NCBI RefSeq assembly: GCF_016906535.1
Contig: NC_057374.1
Coordinates: 1,178,001 to 1,242,000 of the forward strand
Reading direction: 5' to 3'
Source: Rhizoctonia solani
Lineage: Eukaryota > Basidiomycota > Agaricomycetes > Cantharellales > Ceratobasidiaceae
DNA length: 64,000 nucleotides
Shown: piece after piece, positions 38,782 through 48,899 of the stretch
How the letters are laid out: every line of letters starts with the position of its first letter
Numbering within the stretch: position 1 is the first letter of the stretch
Position numbers and translations under genes: made by a program
The notes under the pieces: generated by a model
What the model was told of the DNA's origin: nothing
Databases searched by the model: none
What the model saw: the letters and a program-made list of their open reading frames with translations, nothing else

Positions 38782-39095
38782 ATGGAGTTGCTCGATTCGG
38801 TTTGCTTGGTTGTATTTTAATTCCAGGATGACAGTCCGCGTCCGATAATAATGACCAGTCAATTGACATTCTGTGTCACAGCGAGTAATTGTGCAAAAAG
38901 CGAGTTATGAATGTTATACAATCCGCGAGTGAAACAACTGAACTATCCAAAATATTCTTATCACACCCCAACCTGCTCACTTGCATCGAGAAGGGCCCCA
39001 AATGATCAAATTCGCCTTACCATCCAGGCGGAATCTTTGAAACAAACTACGGCTACAATACGTTCTTCCCATAACCAGGCATGACCTGTCCATAT
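38782..39095. other. Intergenic, convergent 3' ends of SSL2 and Aurora kinase
   Basis: Only untranslated sequence is seen. Confidence 0.45.
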
Positions 39096-40656
39096 TTAAT
39101 CGAGTTGCATAGCATCGCTCTTGCGCTTGTAGCGAACAACCCAAGGATGAGTTGCGACCTGAGTGAGCGGCAGCCTTCGTTCGGGATCGTGTTGCAGGAG
39201 CTGTGATAATCACGTCAGTGACGAGGCAAATAGGACAAATGGTAGCGAGCAAGTAATAGTTTGACACATAGACGCTCGTGGCTCATCTAAAGAAAATGCA
39301 TGACTTTACCTTTCGAATCAAATCTGCCGCGTCACTGGAGATGTGGGATGGGATCTGGAAGCTGACGGCCGAGATCTTGGTGTACGTAGCTATATAAAAA
39401 ACGTGCAGTCAGTAAAAGTCTCTGGGTTCCTTCTCCCTTGACAACTCGATAGACTACCGCGTTGTCCACTGAGGTCCTCGAATGGTGGTTTGCCGACTAA
39501 GAACTCGAACATGAGCACGCCGAGCGCCCAGTAATCGACTTTTTCTGTATGGGGACGCCCTTCGACCATCTCGGGTGGGAGATAATCAAGTGTACCGCAC
39601 AAAGTTGTTCGTCTGCCCTTTTGGTTAGTGGGACAGTGCAAAGCAACAACCGAACATAGCTAACCGGTTGCCAGGCGCATGAACACTCCAACCAAAGTCA
39701 CCGATTTTCAGTTCTCCGTTAATACCAAGGAGAAGATTTCGGTTGATATCCCGGTGAATAACATGTTTGCTATGAAGATAGCTTAGGGCATCGGCCATTT
39801 GGTAGATGTACTGTTAAAATGTTAGAGTCGCGTACGGCTCGGGAATCAAAAAACAACATACTCGGCTACTCCGTTTCTCGGTGAATCGGCCTTGTTTGGA
39901 TAACTGCTTGTACAGCTCGCCTTTTCCGGCAAATTCGAGCATTAGGAAAATGCGCTTCGTGTCGTGGAAATATCCATAGAGCCGAAGTACGTTCGGGTGC
40001 CTAGAATCCAGGTAATTTGCCCCGAGTTTCAATCCATATATTCAGACCGACCCACCTCAAGTTTTGCTGGATTTCAATCTCACGTCGAATTTGCTTCTCG
40101 ACCTGGCACTGGACGATTTCCGACTTGTAAAGACACTTGAGGGCAACAATATACTGGGGAGGGCATTTTGTTCGGACCATGTAGACTCGACCGAATTTTC
40201 CTTTACCCAGGGGACGACCCATGTCGAAATCGGTAAGGTGCCATTCGCGGGTGGGGCGATGACTATAGAGCACATGTGAGCCGCATTGGAGTCAAAATAT
40301 TCACTTTTCGCTCACCCGCTATAGATGCTTGGTGCACTCGAATCCAGAGCAAGGTCAGATGCTGCCTCTCCAGTCACCGGTTGGCCACGACTCTCGTCTT
40401 CCTTCTCGAATCCACCATCGTAGTTTCCGATATCGATGCCGCCCATTCCAGCACTAGCGCCATCTCCGGAACCACTTCGGGTAGGAGAGACGGGCCTACT
40501 TGCACGGGAAGACGCGGTGGTGGGCATGTTGGATTCGGAACTTCCCGAAGTGCCAAACGGTGGTCGCGATACGGGTCGTGGGGCAGCAGCAGTAGACGCT
40601 CCGAACTTGGTTAGCAGCCGCGATACGTTTCCAGCAGGCGGCAGTGTTGTCGACAT
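39096..40656 (-). CDS. IPL1: Aurora kinase (Ipl1/Ark1), altered catalytic loop as read
   Basis: ATG at 40656-40654 ([15 protein letters not shown]), stop TAA at 39098-39096. Aurora drives chromosome bi-orientation and cytokinesis. After a Ser/Pro-rich N-terminus the kinase domain begins [21 protein letters not shown], then [10 protein letters not shown] (ATP lysine), [47 protein letters not shown], the activation segment [19 protein letters not shown], and [20 protein letters not shown]. The catalytic loop reads [11 protein letters not shown] where HRDIKPENLLLG is expected. Restoring one base to each of three runs (AAA, CCC, AAAA) gives the normal loop exactly, so the kinase is probably active and the sequence wrong here. 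Shares a short promoter with the septin-like gene. Confidence 0.94.
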
Positions 40657-40771
40657 CGTGCTCTCTCTATCGAAGAATCCAGACAAACGCGTGCCAGGCC
40701 ACGTGACTTAAGTACTACGATCACGTGTCAATCTCATGACAGTTTCGTGACACCTGACAACGACTACTGCA
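40657..40771. promoter_or_regulatory. Shared 115-bp promoter of Aurora kinase and septin, two CACGTG boxes
   Basis: Between divergent ATGs there are only 115 bases, with CACGTG at 40700-40705 and 40722-40727, 22 bases apart, i.e. about two helical turns. The spacing suggests that two bHLH dimers could bind the same face. That they control both genes is inference. Confidence 0.6.
40700..40727. promoter_or_regulatory. Pair of CACGTG boxes
   Basis: Two identical palindromes starting 22 bases apart inside the Aurora-septin promoter. Confidence 0.5.
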
Positions 40772-42733
40772 ATGGTGCTAGGATTCTCGCTGCGCAAGAA
40801 AAAGAGCACACAGGATGTGCCGGCTCCCGCTCGCTCGCCGTCTCTTCCGGACATCAGAGCACAGCAAATGGCATGGCCCGAGTCACTGGTTGACCTTCCA
40901 TCCTATCGCCAGCCAGGTCCTGAGCATCCCCCTCCGAGAACTTCCACAAGCGGGCCTATTGCCTCTATCTATGCTCGGCCTCCCCCTTCTTCCTTCAATC
41001 GCCAGGCAGAACCTACCCCTCGCCGCTCATCTGCGAGCCAGCGCAGGCCTCGCATGCCTGTTCCTTTCAATCTTATGGTTGCTGGCCCCCGCGGTGTTGG
41101 TAAATCTTCGTTACTCCGACTCCTCATCGAGACGTCCGAGCTTTCCGTCCCTCTCGAAGTCCTCCCTATTCGACCTACTCGAGATATCTCGACTTTTACG
41201 GCCGAGGTTTCCAACTCTGATCGCCTTGTGCTCACAGTGATCGACACCCCTGGGCTGGACTATTCAGATGGTTCTGAGCTCGAATTGGAAAAAGCTGTCA
41301 CCGGGCTGGTCAAGTATGTTGACGCCCAATATGCGGAAACGCTTGGTGAGGTAAGTATTCTCGCTTTAGGCTTTCTTTTTAGGTTTGTGTTCATTGTAAT
41401 ATAACCATCCCGCTTTCCTTTCTAGGAATCGAAAGTCGTTCGCCAAAGTAAAGGCGACCACCATGTTCATCTGTGCATTTATCTCATCGATCCATCCTCA
41501 ATTCAATCTCCTGCGCAACGCAACCAACTGAGACCGTTGCGCGCTAGGTCGTCTACGCCTGAAAACTCGGCTGAGGACTGGGATTCAGAGTCCGACGACG
41601 AGATCAATGACCAAACTCACAGGTTAAGCATGCTTCCAGCCGAGATTCGGGCCATCCAACGTCTATCGCAACGGACAAACATATTCCCCGTGATCGCCCG
41701 GGGAGATACCCTCACCGATGCGCGCTTGAATCGCATCAAACGTGTCATCAAACGAGACCTTGCCAATGCTGGAGTCGATCTCAAATTATTTGGGATTGGG
41801 GACGATGACGATATGCCTCAACGTGGTCGAGTTGAGAGTCGTGTCGGACCTGGTGGCGAAGAGGAGCCCAAAGTTATCAAGACTAAGTACCGGCGTCCCA
41901 GCAAACCCCGTGCCAGCCTAGAATCTAGCAACGACGCTGCCCCCATCGACACTGCAAATGTTCACGTCATTCCCAAAGTCGACAACTCGGAGCTCTCGCA
42001 GATGTTCCCCCTGGTAGTCATCGCTCCAGATGTACTCAAAGTAAAGGGGTCCAAGTCCAAGCGCCAAGCCACTGAGGAGAGCGGGTCTCCCAGCATACCC
42101 GGTACGCCCATGGCCGTGACTACAGATGACCCAGATTTGCCAAGCGCCGAGCTTGCGGGATCGTTCTCGCCTCAGGAAGCTGCTCCTACCCAGCCGCCGC
42201 CGATCCAAACGCAAACCGACGCAGCTGGAAACTTGACCACCCCTCCTCAGCCTTCTTCGCGCTCCCCTTCAATGTATGCGTCTCCTGGCGTGTTGCCGCC
42301 CAGCTCTTGGCGTGGAGGTGCACCATCCGTCTCGGGCGCTCCAGCCACAAGGACATACCCTCGTGGTCAATTTACTCGCAAGTACCGTTGGGGGACCATT
42401 GATGTACTCGACCCATCCCATTGCGACCTCGGCGTTTTGAGGGGCGTTGTGCTAGGATCGCATATGAAGGTATGTGGTTCTTATTTGTCCACGGTTCAAA
42501 TTAGAATTAAGGCTGATATATTGGTCATACTTCGCCAGGTGCTAAAAACGCATACACGCGAAGTGATGTACGAGCGATTCAGAACGGAGAAACTTCTCGC
42601 GCGCCGGGCGACTGCAAATATCAGTGCTGAACAGCGTAGCCGACTTTTGAAAGGTACGTTTTGGGCTCTGATTGGGTGGTTGACTAGGATAGATGGCTTA
42701 TGACATTGTCGATTGCTAGGTCTTGACCCCTAA
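40772..42733 (+). CDS. Divergent septin-type GTPase with large insertion
   Basis: ATG at 40772 (MVLGFSLRKKKSTQDVP), stop TAA at 42731-42733; about 580 residues, three introns (last exon is only LDP after a split Gly). Septin features: P-loop GPRGVGKSSLL, switch II DTPGLDYSD, the G4 region FPVIARGDTLTDARL (canonical septins have AKAD), and the septin unique element RKYRWGTIDVLDPSHCDLGVLRGVVL ... THTREVMYERFRTEKL. Between G4 and the unique element there is a Pro/Ser-rich insertion of about 190 residues absent from core septins, and no C-terminal coiled coil is seen. Core septins form filaments at the bud neck or septum; this member may be regulatory. Grouping with core fungal septins or a separate class needs a tree. 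Confidence 0.85.
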
Positions 42734-43229
42734 GTAGCTCAAATATCCGGAACACAAACTATCATTCGTGGTTGTTCTTGTCTATATCTCTTTTTTTGTT
42801 CAATTCGTTTCTTGGTTTAGTCCAGGCGACTCCATCCCACATTCCTTCCTCCCCGTCCTAAGCTTTGGCCTCATCCACAACGCTCGATCCTGTCTCGAAT
42901 CTTGTAACCAATCTACCACCAAATTCTCGTGTCCATATACCTCGACTCGTGGATTAACTCGCTTTGGTCCACATATACCTCTATACTGCCCTGTCCTGTT
43001 ATATTACTTGAGTTGCTCTATGTTTGTTAGTTGATCTGTTTTTTACTCTTTGTATCTGGGGTGCGATGTTGATTAATGGAATACCTGATATTTCCTATAC
43101 TCATCGCTGGGTTTTACTGTTAAGTTGTGTGGCACGCAGTATCTTTACAATACATGGCATCATCTTTTGTCCCATCATTTTGCACTTGAAAACATCACAG
43201 CCACAAACACACGACTGAGTGACATGCCA

Positions 43230-43250
43230 TATGATGGTGCCGCCATCATA
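43230..43250. repeat. Short perfect inverted repeat
   Basis: Stem TATGATGG / CCATCATA with loop TGCCG. Could be a 3'-end hairpin or a protein site. Confidence 0.5.
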
Positions 43251-43325
43251 CGGTGTTAGCCTCGTGGGGAGCTAGAACTATTACAGAGGCGTAGACCGAC
43301 TCAGTCTCCTACGATAGACGTCGAG

Positions 43326-43348
43326 GCCTCTCACGCCGCGTGTGAGGC
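43326..43348. repeat. Near-palindrome, 11-bp arms
   Basis: Arms GCCTCTCACGC and GCGTGTGAGGC, one mismatch, with one central base. GC-rich and unlike the flanking sequence. Confidence 0.5.
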
Positions 43349-43418
43349 GTAAACGCTATTGTACAATTAGGCACCCCCCTCTGCGCATATTTACAATCAC
43401 CTCGACTTGTACTCTGAG

Positions 43419-43904
43419 TCAATCTCGCTGACCGCCACTCCTAGACGTTCCGCTCCCCTTCCCGCCGGCTCCCATCCTCATCTCGATCATTTGATTAACC
43501 TCCCTAACTTGGAGCTTGCCACTTGGTTTTTCTTCTTAGCGGGGTCCACCTGAAGAACCTCCCCTTTCCCCATGCCGGACCTGCTATTTATCAACGATTT
43601 GCCCTACTTGGTCGTCGTTTCACTTTTCATGGTCGAACGAAGTGGGGAACATCGGCTCTTGGCGAGAAGAGAGGTCGATGGGTACGATCAAGTAAGATTC
43701 AGACGACGGACGGCTGTGCCGTAAGCCCAAAATGTCTCTTGTAGCCACGTTAAATCATTCTGACTGTTGAACTTGGGAATACCGTAGCCGAGGAGCACGA
43801 TTCTACATGATCTTTCACAACGATTTGAGCACGTTGATCCGGGTCCAGGCGTTTCGAAATCGTAATAAAGTGAGAGACGAAGAGGTGGAATCGACGGGTA
43901 CCAT
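43419..43904 (-). CDS. Uncharacterised small gene with introns
   Basis: Not recognised. Candidate ATG at 43904-43902 begins MVPVDSTSSSLTLLRFRNAW, continues TRINVLKS and, across a 53-nt intron (GTGAAAG...CAACAG), FQNDLTWLQETFWAYGTAVRRLN. After a part I cannot resolve (43560-43690) the C-terminal piece reads SGMGKGEVLQVDPAKKKNQ then VASSKLG and, with one G restored to a GGG run near 43510, EVNQMIEMRMGAGGKGSGTSR ending SGGQRD (stop TGA 43421-43419). Helical N-terminus, basic Gly-rich C-terminus, about 130-150 residues. Coding character is good on both sides, yet frame uncertainty leaves room for a decayed gene. Neighbours: septin (convergent) and cofilin (same strand). Confidence 0.4.
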
Positions 43905-44310
43905 GCGATTGTCGGGATTTTTTGTTTAAATTGAATATTTTCTTACGGGCCACTAGGTTAGACTATATTAATGATTCTATACGTACCGTACATGCATCTT
44001 CCTTCTCTTTCTTTCTAAAGGTCTCTGCTTGGGATATGTGATGTACGATATACGATTGTGTCCACATGTAATAACGTTCTTGGTAGTATAAGGATATCAA
44101 TAGCTTATCACACTATCAGGATCAGGAAAATCGCGTGTCGCCGTAAGACGCGTTCACCTAATGCCTGTGTTTCGAATTGTAACACACCGGTTCGATATAG
44201 ATATACTACCAATAGATTCGCTCGATAACGTGGCTTGGGTCTTCTGTATTATATCCATGTTTATACAAAATGTTCAAGCGGTTCTCGTAAATGATATTAA
44301 AACAGGACGT

Positions 44311-44986
44311 TTAGTAGCCGCGCGATACCTTCTCCAAAACTAAGGATGCAAGTTTAGTAATAATTCCCAACGAAAAACATATATATTACTGACCTGCTTC
44401 CCAGCTAACCTCATCAAGCGCCGTCCCCTGAATCTCAGCTGCAATGCCATCCAAAGATTTACGGATAGCCTCCTTTGAGGACGAGTACACCATCTTCTTC
44501 TTGATCGTCGCGGAATCGGGGTTCCTGTATGGTGTACCATTGAATCTACCACCCAATACACAAACGATAATTCTCACCAGCTAAAGAATGTGAGCTTGTT
44601 GCGTTGCCCAGCGCCACTTTTCTCGTACTGAACATCGTAGACGGCCCAACGAGGCTCATCCTATAATAGCGGACATAAAGGTAAGCAATTATAGGACAAG
44701 ATTATCAATAATATCAACGTCACCTCAGGGAGATCCTTGACAAAAGTCTCATAGCTGGGGTCATCGGAAGTTTTGTCAACAACGATCTGCTTCATGTCCT
44801 CCGAGAGTTTGAAGATAACGTATTTTTTCTTCTTCCCAAGCTTGAGCTCTTGGTAGGCATCCTGGCATGCAGAGCTCACTCCAACTCCGGAAGACTATAC
44901 GCGATGAAACGCGCATTGGGCAAGGGGTTTGGCGTCAGTCGCATCGCGTCGATCGCGTCTTATAACAAACATATAAAGCTCACCAT
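44311..44986 (-). CDS. COF1: Cofilin, actin-severing factor
   Basis: The ATG at 44986-44984 is alone in exon 1; the donor GTGAGC follows directly and exon 2 begins SSGVGVSSACQDAYQELKLG. Stop TAA at 44313-44311. The ADF-homology domain is complete: KKKKYVIFKLSEDMKQIVVDK, EPRWAVYDVQYEKSGAGQRNKL, TFFSWNPDSATIKKKMVYSS, SKEAIRKSLDGIAAEIQGTA and the end DEVSWEAVLEKVSRGY. The serine next to the initiator Met is the usual regulatory site region, and the actin-binding helix SATIKKKMVYSSSKEA is conserved. Length near 138 residues is typical. Cofilin severs and turns over actin filaments at patches and rings. A CACGTG box lies at 45136-45141, 150 bases upstream. Confidence 0.96.
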
Positions 44987-45135
44987 GTTTATTCAAATAA
45001 TATAGTTTAGATGGAGGGAAGTTATGGGTGCGTGTCGTGTACAAGTGCAGGAGTGGTACCTATATAAGAGGAATCGGCAAGATCAAAGTCGCCCCAGGGC
45101 TCGTTTGTCCCTATATGGCCTAAGCGGTGGGAGCT

Positions 45136-45141
45136 CACGTG
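45136..45141. promoter_or_regulatory. CACGTG box upstream of cofilin
   Basis: TCACGTGA context, 150 bases before the cofilin ATG. Confidence 0.35.
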
Positions 45142-45266
45142 ACTTCTCATAGCTTAACCCCAGCTGCGGGCGCAGACAATTGAGTCACTGTGCTCGGTAT
45201 GGCAATGAAGTAACATATATTCAACTTCAAATGCTTGTATAGTATGATACGTTTGTAATAATGCAT

Positions 45267-46090
45267 TTATTTGGACCCGGACTTAGACCGAGCCTCCTTC
45301 TCCTCAGTTGGCTTGGCAATCGCGGGGACATCTGCTTTCTAAAAAATCGACGGATCTGTTACTAAAGTGAAGCATTAGCCCGAAGTCTACTCACCTCGCT
45401 CTGAGCCAACGCTTCTTGGGTGTCCTTTGCTGAAATATTTTCGACTTTGACGTATTCGTCGTCACCAGATTCGGAGCCGGAGTCGGTGGATTTCTTAGGA
45501 GGGCCAGAAGACTTAGCTTCCTCAGCTTTTGCGGTCGAAGGCTCATCTACTTTCTTTTGAAGCGTGCTAGTCAGGCAATAAGTTAATATGCCTTGTATAT
45601 TGGGACTTACAATACTCTGTTTAATAGATTCCTGCACTTCAGCTGGGCTTACGCTTCCATCAACGTTATCAGCTCCAGCCTCGTTATCATCACTCTTTTG
45701 AGGAGCGCCTTTCGATGAACTTTTCTCTTTGTGTTCTTCTTTAGGCTCCTCTTTAGCGGAGGCTTTTGGTTTGCTAGCGTGATGGGCGGCCTTATCACCT
45801 CCACCCAAAATAGTCGCGAACTAAACAAACCTCTCAGCATATATTTCACATACGCGACTACTGAATTAACTCACACCTCCAACTGTTATAATAGCAGCGA
45901 TACCCTATCAGGTACCCGGTCAGTCACTACATCTCAGGAGCCCATGATTATAAAACGATCTCACAATCCAAGGTGCATCGGACGACTGTTTAGGTGTAGC
46001 AGACGACATTGCCCGTCGGCCAAGCTGGACCCGGGCAACGGGTTGTCTCAAAGACCTAGTGGCCAATCTGATTCCCAGTCGAGATGCCAT
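45267..46090 (-). CDS. Small mitochondrial inner-membrane protein, uncharacterised
   Basis: ATG at 46090-46088 (MASRLGIRLATRSLRQPVAR); stop TAA at 45269-45267. The N-terminus is an Arg-rich amphipathic presequence (RVQLGRRAMSSATPKQ), then SSDAPWIV and, across an intron, a hydrophobic helix GIAAIITVGGFATIL, then a highly charged tail (Lys/Glu/Ser-rich, SDSGSESGDDEYVKVENISAKD ... ARSKSGSK). Small fungal mitochondrial proteins of the kind presequence-W-I-TM-His/Lys tail are widespread, but I cannot name a specific family. One single-pass segment with the tail probably in the intermembrane space is inferred. Five exons. No frame problems. Confidence 0.65.
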
Positions 46091-46464
46091 TTTTTTCGGT
46101 AGTGAAGAGAGGTTGGAAGAACGTGAGCCGAGTTCGTCCGACTACCAGGAGTGACGTTCACACAGAAATATACGCCCTCGTGATGACGTGATTCAGGCGC
46201 TTGAGCACTCTTCAATTAGTGCCGAACGTTCGGCCCTGTTTAGTCAAAACAGTCTCCCGTCATATTTTATAGAGTGTGCAGGGCCAGATACACATAATAT
46301 CTTTAGGTGCTCTTTAATTATTAAGGGAGATGCGAGTAGAAGAGAATCGAGCACGCATATATGAGTAACGCAAAGAGATGACTTGATAGCGAAAGCAACT
46401 AGCGCAAGTGGTAGTATATGGGTAGATTGGTCTCGTTGTACTCAATTGCAGGGCAATGAAACAG

Positions 46465-46782
46465 CTAGCTCTTGGAAGCCACTATCCAATAGCTTGAATC
46501 TGCACTCGGTTTCTCCGGGCCTGAAATTAAATCGAGTAGGCTAAGTACAGTGGTGCTTTTTACTCGGTGTGGATTTAATCTTATAAATTGCCATTCGAGC
46601 ACATGGGAGAAGCATGCCTGCATTAGCGAAAACGAAGCCCGAGCCGTTCGATAATACTCGAGGCGGCCGAGACACGGCTGTACGCGAGTCGGAAATGGTG
46701 ACCAATTTACAAATAGCACTTCTAGGGCTGACGTTCCGAAAATAAGACTCTTGAGATCTGTGAGTTGAAGACCAGGAGACAA
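46465..46782 (-). CDS. Doubtful small open frame
   Basis: About 100 codons (contains SALEVLFVNWSPFPTRVQPC and SGPEKPSADSSYWIVASKS) upstream of the mitochondrial protein and downstream of the pectinesterase. No domain, no convincing ATG, and splice sites are unclear. It could be a last exon of a small gene or chance. Kept only because codon use looks moderately coding. Confidence 0.15.
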   Translation of the reverse strand: MSPGLQLTDLKSLIFGTSALEVLFVNWSPFPTRVQPCLGRLEYYRTARASFSLMQACFSHVLEWQFIRLNPHRVKSTTVLSLLDLISGPEKPSADSSYWIVASKS

Positions 46783-46941
46783 AATGTTGGAATGAAAAGG
46801 GTGTATTGTTGAGCGAGACGAACTTATGGGAGAGGGGCATAAATGGACAACCCAACGCTGGTGGTCATATAGAGTTACTGATATTATGAATTTTACAAGG
46901 GAGAATTACCCCATGAGAAGCTCTGGGAGCAGTATTGAGGT

Positions 46942-48629
46942 CTAGTATGAAAAATCGATCCAATTAAGGTCTGCGCCAAAGATGCTCCCGAGTGAGAATC
47001 GCTTAGTCTCTTTTGCGCTAGTCAAAATTCTTTCTATTGAAATATTCCGTGCTGTAGCGTTCCATCCGGGACCTAATACAAGTATCAGTCCCAAGCTTAA
47101 GTTATAATCGCGTCACCTACCGTGGCTTTTGTATTCGGCAAAATATGTTACATTGTAGTTGAAACGGGGATCGGTCGACCCCCAAATTGTGTACCCAACT
47201 GGCATTACAGTGTTGTCCATATAGGTCTAAAAACTCAGAGTGTAAGGCACCGATGTTGGAATAAGTATTCATAGCACTTACATCCATAACCACGACAGTT
47301 GAGAGGTTATTCCACGGTCGACCGAGCCCCATAGTTCCAACCAGATCTAGACTAGGATCGGCATCCGGAGACTTGGTGATCCGGCATTTATCAAAGTACA
47401 CCCCATTCTTATTTTTATAGCGATCGTCACCTATCCGTGTATTAGCAAAGAGCATGGTATTAAAAGCGCATACGACCAACCTTTCCAGGCTGTGAGGCTG
47501 ATAATTAAAGAAATTTATCTTTAGAAGTGTCCCTGTGAGGGAAACTAACGCTTACCGTCCGGGTCCGCGGTTCGACAGAGTGCTTTCAAGAAAATAGGCT
47601 GTACCAAATCCATATATATAATCCCTGTGAAATGGTTTGTTAAATTCAGAAAGATAGATATATCGTGAGGAAAACTTACGTTGAACCGGCAACTTCACTT
47701 CCCTTGAATACCGCAGATCCATTCTTCCCTATGAATACGGTGTCTTGATAAGATTTGAACGTGCAACCGTAGAAAGAAGCTCGGGCGAATGCCACTCCCA
47801 CAGCTAAGGCAGGGCCTACTGCTTTTGTTGCCTAGAGAGAAAAGCGATCAATGATTTTGCTGAGGGATTTAAGGGGCGCCATACTGCTCGATTCTCAAAG
47901 TTGATATTGTATGCTCTGAAGTCCGTACAGCCCCATTCCTTACGATGGGTGAAAATTGTTAGACAGTTAGCCCAACATAGAATGCATTGACTCACATTGG
48001 GTACTGGTTCAGGCGTGTCTCCGTAGAAACCCTTTCCAGTCCATGTTGACCACTTGTTGGGAGCTACCGTGAGGACTTGAGTATCTGCGTTATCTTGCTC
48101 TGCCGTCTGAGTCGTTTGGTTCATGAACGTCGTATTGTATACTGTGACGAGATTCTGTACATCTGTGAGAGCCGTGAGTATGTATGGGTAACGAGGATTA
48201 GATATACATACATTTATCTGCGTGGTTGGTAGTGCCAAGAAGAGTAGTGGGTCCTTTACGAGTGACGTTGACTGCCTCCTTGTAAACGCCTGCCCCAATC
48301 AAAATCCATTGTGGTGACGTGTCTTGTGGCCTATTTTGTCTTTCAGTACGGAACCTATCAAAAATTTGGCGGTATACTCACAACGAGAGAACCGCCTCCT
48401 GAATAGATTTGAAGTCCGCCCTGGTGTCGTTCAAAGAGACATACTTGGTACCTGTTGGCGAGCCTCAGCATTTTAAGCATGTCAACGCAGGTAGTATTGT
48501 ACTCGCCTACAGGGCACCCCGCCGTCGGACTGAGCTTCTTCCCCTGAGTTGACTGGCAAGCTTCATAAATTGACTTGGCAGATGCTCCAACCGCCAACGA
48601 CCAAGCAAATCCGAAGCCAAGGATTTCAT
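46942..48629 (-). CDS. Pectinesterase, carbohydrate esterase family 8
   Basis: ATG at 48629-48627, stop TAG at 46944-46942. It demethylates pectin so that lyases and hydrolases can cut it. As read MKSL is followed by a one-base shift into GFGFAWSLAVGASAKS, a signal peptide; adding one G to the GG at 48614-48617 region joins them. Family landmarks: NTTFMNQTTQTAEQDNADTQ, GKGFYGDTPEP, FRAYNINFENRA, YGCTFKSYQDTVFIG (catalytic Gln-Asp), GSTDYIYGFGTAYF (nucleophile Asp) and TMGLGRPWNN (arginine and tryptophan of the site), then GYTIWGSTDPRF. Around nine exons. Same strand and next to a rhamnogalacturonate lyase. Confidence 0.92.
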
Positions 48630-48899
48630 GAGGCGAAGTATTGGCGGGGTTAGGATAGCTCTGATTACTCCCGTATGCCTTTATAGTATTGTATTAATGC
48701 TCAAATAGAAGTCGGAAAACAGAAAGTTTGGGTTGTTGCGGGGCTCCGGTCCGGAGAAACGATGCGGCCCGGGGTAATTCTGGAGTATTTGCTTCTATCT
48801 TTGGATCCTCACAAGGCCAGGGTAAACTAATGTCATTTTTGGCACGCTGGTGATGTACCTGAAGTTCTAAGTATATACTACATGGTTGTTGTTTACATA
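48630..48899. other. Short intergenic, promoter of pectinesterase
   Basis: Between the lyase stop and the pectinesterase ATG on the same strand, 270 bases. Sequence CCGGGGTAATTC-like GC-rich patches near 48760-48780. Nothing firm. Confidence 0.35.

Larger units (their letters stand above)
42734..43418. other. Intergenic between septin and unknown gene, two inverted repeats
   Basis: The first 450 bases are T/C-rich, probably the septin 3' untranslated region. Near 43230-43350 two inverted repeats stand out: an 8-bp stem with 5-base loop at 43230-43250, and an 11-bp near-palindrome at 43326-43348 with one mismatch. No tRNA or known RNA fold is recognised. Confidence 0.4.

Noticed and set aside
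43321..43400. Possible tRNA near the palindrome
   Set aside because: No anticodon arm or T-loop consensus; stem lengths do not fit a cloverleaf.
46541..46855. Second frame overlapping the doubtful ORF near 46.5 kb
   Set aside because: Shadow frame without start context or motif.
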